A DNA stretch of 64,000 nt from Legionellales bacterium. GTDB lineage: Bacteria > Pseudomonadota > Gammaproteobacteria > Berkiellales > Berkiellaceae. The stretch covers positions 231,269 through 295,268 of the forward strand of contig PANA01000002.1 of assembly GCA_002708265.1 (NCBI GenBank), in the 5' to 3' direction. The notes under the pieces were generated by a model. That model saw only the letters and a list, made by a program, of their open reading frames with translations, ran no database searches and was not told the origin of the DNA. Within the stretch, counting starts at the first letter, position 1. Each line of letters starts with the position of its first letter. The translations under genes were made by a program, and so were the position numbers. Shown one piece after another: positions 58,972-64,000 of this stretch.

Positions 58972-59196
58972 CTAAACAATGTATTTGAAGAGCTCTTGAG
59001 TGGTTTGATGTGTCGTTTCTAGATCTGCTAGTGATTGAAACTCGTAACCTGAAACCCCTTCGAACATGAGCTGGGAGTAGCCTTTTTGTGAAATAAGGGA
59101 CAATTCTGAGAAAGCTCGTACCCGCCTAGCGGCAAAGCTATCTGTATTTTGGGTGTGTCCCTGTATGTATTTAATAATATGCTGATATGTCGCCAT
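58972..59196 (-). CDS. Unrecognised 74-residue protein upstream of fleQ
   Basis: The product starts MATYQHIIKYIQGHTQ and ends TTHQTTQELFKYIV. It is mostly helical and soluble, with no motif I know. AGGG lies 5 bases before this ATG; an upstream in-frame TTG is less likely. In Pseudomonas the gene before fleQ belongs to the fliS/fliT chaperone group, but I see no resemblance that would justify the name. Confidence 0.6.
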   Translation of the reverse strand: MATYQHIIKYIQGHTQNTDSFAARRVRAFSELSLISQKGYSQLMFEGVSGYEFQSLADLETTHQTTQELFKYIV

Positions 59197-59280
59197 TACC
59201 CTAACTGTATTCAATCAACCTTTATCTAAGTTTAGTAAATGTCATTATTGCCGCTAATATAAGTATCAGTGGAGGCTGTT

Positions 59281-59511
59281 ATGACTTTAAACAAAGAAGG
59301 TGCTGAGTGGATTAAAAGAGCTCTTGAAAGGCTCTCCTCACTAGATCTGGACAATACCGATCATAAGCGTGTGAAAAACGTACTGCAGCGCATACAGCAA
59401 GACAAATTACCTATCCTAGGTGAACCCCAGCAGCGCCTAAATAGTGCTCGTATAATCGCAGAGAAAATGATGAACCTGCACGATTCCAACTCAAGAAATC
59501 TGGGCGAATAG
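59281..59511 (+). CDS. Unrecognised 76-residue protein next to tRNA-Arg
   Basis: A charged, helical protein starting MTLNKEGAEWIKRALERL, with a possible loop LPILGEPQQRL. GGAGG is 5 bases before the ATG, a good ribosome-binding site. It is divergent from the 74-residue gene, with 84 bases between starts, and ends 41 bases before the tRNA gene. No family is recognised. Confidence 0.6.
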   Translation: MTLNKEGAEWIKRALERLSSLDLDNTDHKRVKNVLQRIQQDKLPILGEPQQRLNSARIIAEKMMNLHDSNSRNLGE

Positions 59512-59536
59512 TTTTCCCGACCTATAATAAAAGTGA

Positions 59537-59542
59537 TATAAT
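59537..59542 (+). promoter_or_regulatory. -10 element of the tRNA-Arg promoter
   Basis: TGATATAAT is an extended -10 (TGn plus a perfect TATAAT) ending 10 bases before the tRNA gene. The -35 region is not consensus. The distance fits a transcript starting a few bases before the mature 5' end. Confidence 0.6.
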
Positions 59543-59552
59543 TCAGGATTAT

Positions 59553-59629
59553 GCCCCGGTGGCACAGCTGGATAGCGCGTCCCCCTCCTAAGGGGAAGGT
59601 CGCAGGTTCGAATCCTGCCCGGGGCACCA
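59553..59629 (+). tRNA. tRNA-Arg (anticodon CCT)
   Basis: A 77-base cloverleaf with encoded CCA. The acceptor stem GCCCCGG pairs with CCGGGGC. The anticodon stem TCCCC/GGGGA encloses loop CTCCTAA, so the anticodon is CCT, reading AGG. The T arm contains GGTTCGAATCC. This tRNA is a common integration site; the region after it is AT-rich, but I find no repeat of its 3' end in the window. Confidence 0.96.
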
Positions 59630-59813
59630 AACTTACTTTATACCCTACAATTAATTCTATCACTTGTTCAAAAGCCGAAAATATTCATTAAATAAGCAGA
59701 TAAAGAAACTGAGCAGCTGTTAAAAGAATTATCTAGAGAAAACTTTTTGTCATAACTAAAAATTGATTATAATTAAATCAATACAACTCTTAAACATTTC
59801 AACATGGAAAGTT

Positions 59814-60674
59814 ATGATGAATTTAATCCGTTATTACTCCAACAACGAATATTCATATAAAGCAGTAATTAATGGAGAAGTATATTTTTCGCCCGTAAGC
59901 TCATTCAATGACCCGATGGATTCACAATTTGTCATTCTAACTGGCGGTGAGGCTATAAAAATAGAAGAAGACTATATGTCTACTATTAAAAGATTTATAG
60001 AGCAACACCCCCAAAAAAAATTCTATAAACCAACGAAAAATGATCCCTTTGAATTAGGTCGTGCTCTCGAGTCAATAATAAAAGAATGTGTTGGTGTTGC
60101 ATGTTTTACTTGCATAAATATAAACAATAATGAAAGCAGGCCACGAATTAGTCCGGCAATGTTCTCACACTACGGATCTCACCAAACTGGATTTTGTTGC
60201 AGCTTTGAATATGACGACTCCCTTAATGAATTTGAAAAGGTTAGTTATTATGATGAATTCAAGCATTTTTCTATTGAAAAAACAATTGGCTGCATAAAGG
60301 GTGATAAGATAGACATAAAATCTCTTCAAAAAAACCCGCTTACTTTTAAACATATTGACTGGCAATCAGAACAGGAATTCCGTGCGTTTAATAGCGTAGG
60401 AAAAAAATTAAAATTTTCAGATCTTGGACTTAAGTTGAAATCCGTATATCTAGGCCCGAGGTTTTTTTATGACTTTGCACAAAATAATGCAAACCATCAC
60501 AAAAAGGAGTTTATAGATTATTTATTAAAGCTTAAATTAAATAATGAAACAAAGGTTATTTTCTTAAATACACCCATCAGTAATAACGACAATAGCCTTT
60601 TTAGATTTAATAATTTACCTTCCACCTGGAATGAAATTTTAGAAAAATTAATCAACCCCCATAAACTACTATAG
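59814..60674 (+). CDS. DUF2971 family protein
   Basis: A 286-residue protein with the DUF2971 pattern: N-terminal LIRYYSNNEYSYKAVINGEVYFSPVSSFNDP and central RISPAMFSHYGSHQTGFCCSFE, then DWQSEQEFRAF. The function of the family is not known; members are often found in variable islands, including ones with defence genes. The ATG pair at 59814/59817 is chosen because GGAAAG lies upstream; an in-frame TTG 17 codons earlier adds unlikely residues. The gene is strongly AT-rich with much AAA/ATA codon use compared with the upstream housekeeping genes. Confidence 0.82.
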   Translation: MMNLIRYYSNNEYSYKAVINGEVYFSPVSSFNDPMDSQFVILTGGEAIKIEEDYMSTIKRFIEQHPQKKFYKPTKNDPFELGRALESIIKECVGVACFTCININNNESRPRISPAMFSHYGSHQTGFCCSFEYDDSLNEFEKVSYYDEFKHFSIEKTIGCIKGDKIDIKSLQKNPLTFKHIDWQSEQEFRAFNSVGKKLKFSDLGLKLKSVYLGPRFFYDFAQNNANHHKKEFIDYLLKLKLNNETKVIFLNTPISNNDNSLFRFNNLPSTWNEILEKLINPHKLL

Positions 60675-60847
60675 GTAATACTATTTATCAATTTGTTTGT
60701 TCAAGTCGTATACTCTCCCACTTAAGAACGTAGGCTAAGTTTTATATTAGTGAATAAATCAAATATGAATTTCATTAGGTTTATTCAGTACATTCATTTC
60801 CTGTTCGGGTTGACATACTATACTCTTGCTGAATACAAGGAGAATCT

Positions 60848-61411
60848 ATGAACATAATAAAATTCATTAATAACACTGATTATATTTATACTATAAGGCT
60901 TAGGCGACTGCGTGCATATCAAACAATAGAAGATACTGGACGCAGAGACCCGCACGAAGGTGTGGATTTATATAGGGAAGAAAAACAGATTTCTGCTAGA
61001 GCAAATTGGAGCAATCCGCACATTTCCTGCTGGTCTATTTGCGAAGACCTATCTGAAACTGACATAATTAATTTGAGCATAAGATTTAAATCAGAGTATT
61101 TTTTACTCACGGATGTTAACACAATCAAAACCATACTTTCAGAGTTAATCCCTATTCCAGATATATCCACTCACATGAAAGGTGGGAAAATATACTATAA
61201 GAATGATCAAACCCCTTTAAAAACTGACCCCGTATTTCAAAAGGATTTAAAATATAGCACAGAAAATGAATATAGATTCTCAGTAAGCAATTACCCAGAT
61301 GATTCGGATATAATAATTAAAGTTAATCCAAAAAAGATTTACAAAAAAGTCGGAATAGTAGAAAGTTCATACATAAATTACCGTTCAGTTGAGTCATTTT
61401 TAAACAGATAA
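60848..61411 (+). CDS. Short DUF2971-like protein
   Basis: A 187-residue protein with AAGGAG 7 bases before the ATG. It has features resembling a reduced DUF2971 protein: a Trp-centred ISCWSICEDL segment where the family has its S/HxxxGFC-like core, and KDLKYSTENEYRFSVSN resembling the C-terminal E.E.R motif. The resemblance is partial, so the assignment is tentative. Same orientation and base composition as the DUF2971 gene 173 bases upstream. Confidence 0.65.
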   Translation: MNIIKFINNTDYIYTIRLRRLRAYQTIEDTGRRDPHEGVDLYREEKQISARANWSNPHISCWSICEDLSETDIINLSIRFKSEYFLLTDVNTIKTILSELIPIPDISTHMKGGKIYYKNDQTPLKTDPVFQKDLKYSTENEYRFSVSNYPDDSDIIIKVNPKKIYKKVGIVESSYINYRSVESFLNR

Positions 61412-61579
61412 CCCCTTCTCATATTTTTCTTGCTCTATATTCTCATCTATCATCAATTAATGCACAGTTGAAAATCCAGTTTCAGAAAATCGATCACACT
61501 AATTAATTTCTTGCAAGTCATGGAAAAAGGCTGAAAATTACACTATCCTACGTCTACCTTTTGAGCAGGTCCAAGATAT

Positions 61580-62284
61580 ATGAAATCAGTATCACACGAT
61601 GAACAAAAAAGAATGTGGGAAAAAGAACATAGAAAACCTTATGTGCTTCTGCCTATGGACTCAAATCTTCCCTCAAGCGGTGTAAGAATGTTTTGGGATT
61701 GGCTATTAGAATCCTCTCTAAAGACTAACGCGCTTAGAGGAGTTGAAATGGGATGTGGCAAAGGCAGAAACTGTATGTTGCTTGCTTCTCATGCAGTCAA
61801 AATGACAGGTTTTGATTTTTCAAAATCAGCAATTAAGGAAGCAACAAAAAGAGCGGCCCAAGCTAAGATTAATAATATTGATTTTATTGTCTCTGATGCC
61901 ACCAAGTCATGGCCTTTTGAATCCAATCAATTTGACTTTGCCGTTGACTGCTTCGCCTCGACAGATATCGAATCAGAACAAGGTCGAGCATTTGCACGAA
62001 ATGAGCTTTTACGAGTCATTAAGCCTGGTGGGTATTTCTTTATTTATACACTATCTACAGATGATGAGTTTCACAAGGAAATGATTAAAACATCACCATC
62101 AAGTCAAAAAAACTCGTTCACGCACCCAACAACTGGAAAGTTTGAGAAGGTTTTTGAAAGAGATGAATTAATATCACTATACAGTGATTTTACTCTTATA
62201 CATGAAAAACGCGTTCAAAAAAACGCGTCATTTCATGGCAAAGAGTATAAATGCAGTCATTTTTGGATGATCTTTCAAAAGTGA
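61580..62284 (+). CDS. SAM-dependent methyltransferase (class I)
   Basis: A 234-residue soluble methyltransferase. Motif I is GVEMGCGKGRNCMLLA, motif II-like GFDFSKSAIKEA, then NNIDFIVSDATKSWPF and VIKPGGYFFIYTLS (motif IV/V region). The GxGxGRN form and overall layout resemble tellurite-resistance/TehB-like or small-molecule methyltransferases, but the substrate is unknown. It follows the DUF2971-like gene by 168 bases and is convergent with the RTX gene. Confidence 0.82.
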   Translation: MKSVSHDEQKRMWEKEHRKPYVLLPMDSNLPSSGVRMFWDWLLESSLKTNALRGVEMGCGKGRNCMLLASHAVKMTGFDFSKSAIKEATKRAAQAKINNIDFIVSDATKSWPFESNQFDFAVDCFASTDIESEQGRAFARNELLRVIKPGGYFFIYTLSTDDEFHKEMIKTSPSSQKNSFTHPTTGKFEKVFERDELISLYSDFTLIHEKRVQKNASFHGKEYKCSHFWMIFQK

Positions 62285-62288
62285 TTAT

Positions 62289-62311
62289 GAGTGGTAGCAA
62301 GGTTACCACTC
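62289..62311. terminator. Inverted repeat between convergent methyltransferase and RTX genes
   Basis: GAGTGGTA and TACCACTC form a perfect 8-bp stem with a 7-base loop. It begins 5 bases after the methyltransferase stop and includes the stop codon and last two codons of the RTX gene. No T-run follows on either strand, so termination by it is uncertain. Confidence 0.4.
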
Positions 62312-64000
62312 AATCCTTTCAATATCGTCAAAGTCGATACTGCTTCCATCAGAGAAAGTAATAACACCAGAACCTGCTCCACCTTCAAAGTCTAGTCTGT
62401 TATTCTGCTCATCAACTATGTACTCTGCACTACCTCTATCCAGCACAATAGTCCAACTGCCATCACTACCTAAATTATCTGAAGGGCCACCAGCAACTTC
62501 ATTTAATTGTATTGTGTCAATCCAGTTACCAGAGCCACCTGAAACCATGTCTTCACCTGAGGCTGAGCTAAATATAAATGTATCAGCCCCGCTTCCACCG
62601 TACATTTTATCGTCACCAGAGCCCCCTTCTAGAATGTCATCTCCATCTTCACCATACATTCTATCGTCGCCAGAACCACCATATAGTGCGTCATCGCCTA
62701 CGTTACCGTATAATTTGTCATCACCTGCATCTCCGTAAAGAATATCATCACCTGACTCACCATAAAGTTCATCTTTGTCATCACCACCATGCAGTTCATC
62801 ATCACCTACGTTACCGTATAATTTGTCATTTCCGGCACCACCTTCTGCATAGTCATCGCCTTGGTCACCAAAGAGCTGATCATTACCATCACCACCATAC
62901 ATTCGATCATCACCATCATGGCCATATAGCTTATCGTTTCCATCACCACCGTATAGACGATCATCACCTGAGTACCCGTATAGTTTGTCATTACCATCAT
63001 CACCCCGAAGATGATCATTCCCCGAGAAACCATATATCCGATCATTACCTGAATTACCTCTAATATAGTCATCATCACTGGTACCAAAGAGATAGTCACT
63101 TTTGTTGCTTCCTTCAACCCACTCAATTGATTCAACATCAACTATAAAATTCTTAGATACTGTTGCTGTGTCACCACCTTCATCAGTAGTTGTTACGGTC
63201 AGCGTAAAGTTATATGTTGTTTCTCCTGATTCATCACTGCTTTCATCGTCATCATCGTCGTCATCATCGTCGTCGTCATGATCGTCATGATCGTCACGAT
63301 CATCATCGTCATCCTCATCGTCATCGTCATCGTCATCATGACCCCAGCCCCAGCCAAATCCATTACTAACACTATCCAGTAAAGAGTCATTATCAGAATC
63401 ATCGTCAGAGGTAGGCGGTGTAAATGTTAATCCGTCGAGATCACTCACACTTAAAGTCCAGGTTCCGTCACCATTATTAATACCAGCTGAAAGGCTTCCA
63501 TTTGTTGGGACTCCACTTAATATTATTGATGTGATTGATTCGGAACCATCAGTATCTGATAGAGCGGCACTAAGATCTAAGCTAATAGCTTGGCCAGCAT
63601 CCCCTGATGCATTACTAACAGTTACAATTGGGTCATCAGCTACACCCGCTACAGTTACTGAGAAGTTTGAAGATGTACTACTAGTATTACCTCCCTCCTC
63701 ACTTACATAGACAGTTACGCTTAAACTAAAATCATCACTGTCATCATGCGGCGGTATAATCGTTAAACCATCCAATTGCGCTTCGGTGACACTCCAAGTG
63801 CCATCGCCATTGTTAATACCGGCGGATAAGAGCGCACCACTGGGCACGCCACTGATGACAATGGCGTTGATGGATTCAGAGCCATCGGTGTCGGCTAATG
63901 CTGCACTAATGTCTAAACTGATCGCGCTGTCTTCATTGCCGCTGACGTTGTTCACGGTCACGGTTGGCTCATCCGCCACACCGGTCACGCTCACGGTGAA
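62303..64000 (-). CDS. Large RTX adhesin-like protein, C-terminal part (N-terminus beyond window)
   Basis: The frame is open to the right edge, so only the last 566 or so codons are seen. Order from the visible N-side: two bacterial Ig/cadherin-like repeats of about 100 residues (sharing DADG-like TDGSESI, SAGINNGDGTW, LDGLT.TPP), the second interrupted by a 40-residue Asp/His-rich tract; then about 18 RTX nonapeptides that bind calcium; then a 92-residue C-terminal region ending FDDIERIEW, which likely carries the type I secretion signal. This is the usual build of giant surface adhesins or RTX enzymes. No type I secretion genes are in the window. Confidence 0.88.
   Translation of the reverse strand, partial: FTVSVTGVADEPTVTVNNVSGNEDSAISLDISAALADTDGSESINAIVISGVPSGALLSAGINNGDGTWSVTEAQLDGLTIIPPHDDSDDFSLSVTVYVSEEGGNTSSTSSNFSVTVAGVADDPIVTVSNASGDAGQAISLDLSAALSDTDGSESITSIILSGVPTNGSLSAGINNGDGTWTLSVSDLDGLTFTPPTSDDDSDNDSLLDSVSNGFGWGWGHDDDDDDDEDDDDDRDDHDDHDDDDDDDDDDDESSDESGETTYNFTLTVTTTDEGGDTATVSKNFIVDVESIEWVEGSNKSDYLFGTSDDDYIRGNSGNDRIYGFSGNDHLRGDDGNDKLYGYSGDDRLYGGDGNDKLYGHDGDDRMYGGDGNDQLFGDQGDDYAEGGAGNDKLYGNVGDDELHGGDDKDELYGESGDDILYGDAGDDKLYGNVGDDALYGGSGDDRMYGEDGDDILEGGSGDDKMYGGSGADTFIFSSASGEDMVSGGSGNWIDTIQLNEVAGGPSDNLGSDGSWTIVLDRGSAEYIVDEQNNRLDFEGGAGSGVITFSDGSSIDFDDIERIEW
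62582..63067 (-). repeat. RTX nonapeptide array, about 18 units
   Basis: Tandem 27-base units encoding the pattern xLYGGxGxD. One unit (ELHGGDDKD) has lost a glycine. Two units, KLYGNVGDD, are repeated with nearly identical bases at about 62700 and 62815, suggesting local duplication. Such arrays fold into a calcium-bound beta-roll outside the cell. Confidence 0.93.
63244..63342 (-). repeat. Trinucleotide-rich tract encoding an Asp/His-rich run
   Basis: About 100 bases of near-repetitive GAT/GAC codons broken by CAT, GAG and CGT. It encodes a run of Asp with two DDH motifs and one DR. It sits within the second Ig-like repeat of the RTX protein, so it would form an acidic loop able to bind calcium or other cations. 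The codon-level repetition invites slippage changes in length. Confidence 0.85.

Noticed and set aside
62582..63342. CRISPR-like periodic repeats
   Set aside because: The 27-base period is the RTX nonapeptide code, in frame and without spacers.
62578..63402. His-rich and Met-rich open frames on both strands across the RTX array
   Set aside because: They are shadows created by the repetitive GAT/CAT codons of the RTX repeats.
59553..64000. Attachment-site repeat of the tRNA-Arg 3' end
   Set aside because: I looked for a second copy of the terminal bases of the tRNA to the right and found none in the window.

Overview
The window is a compact, gene-dense, moderately AT-rich chromosomal segment of a gammaproteobacterium. 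Gene orders such as clpA-clpS-cspD-icd, mnmA-hflD-purB, dnaQ-rnhA-methyltransferase-gloB-mltD, the full ccmABCDEFGHI operon and fleQ next to an HsbA-like STAS protein resemble Oceanospirillales, Pseudomonadales and Legionellales relatives. The sequence alone does not fix the genus. AddAB-type recombination proteins and several unrecognised proteins with disordered or membrane-hairpin regions would fit a host-associated lineage, but that is inference.

Region 1 (1-17.3 kb) is housekeeping and central carbon metabolism. It holds the ClpAP adaptor and chaperone (clpA cut by the left edge), cspD, NADP-isocitrate dehydrogenase, tRNA 2-thiolation (mnmA), hflD, purB, a GT-C-like membrane protein, PEP synthase with its divergent regulator ppsR, and a prpBCD methylcitrate-cycle operon. 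An unrecognised 546-residue protein with a C-terminal membrane hairpin sits between icd and mnmA.

Region 2 (17.4-20.0 kb) holds two unrecognised genes: a protein with a Pro/Ser-rich tail carrying short host-type motifs, and a predicted outer-membrane barrel whose ribosome-binding site lies inside a perfect 10-bp hairpin. A gene-free stretch of about 450 bases follows. Region 3 (20.0-36.2 kb) has addAB, a glycerophosphodiesterase, a tightly packed metNIQ-MFS-nhaD-sixA operon, dnaQ/rnhA, a methyltransferase, glyoxalase II and lytic transglycosylase D.

Region 4 (36.2-53.4 kb) contains a four-gene peptide-type ABC importer, fabI with a strong terminator, ppiD, and the cytochrome c maturation operon ccmABCDEFGHI. 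The ccm operon continues into a 37-residue membrane protein and a PP-loop (PAPS reductase-like) protein that are translationally coupled. The sohB protease gene runs the other way and is coupled to an unrecognised 618-residue protein.

Region 5 (55.2-59.6 kb) is regulatory: fleQ-like activator, HsbA-like anti-anti-sigma factor, an RsbW-like ATPase protein and sigma-28 FliA, with no flagellar structural genes in view. Region 6 (59.5-64 kb) starts at tRNA-Arg(CCT). It continues through an AT-rich stretch with two DUF2971-type genes and a methyltransferase, and ends in the C-terminal part of a large RTX adhesin-like protein with an Asp-rich insert. Genes overlap heavily throughout, including tail-to-tail overlaps on opposite strands.
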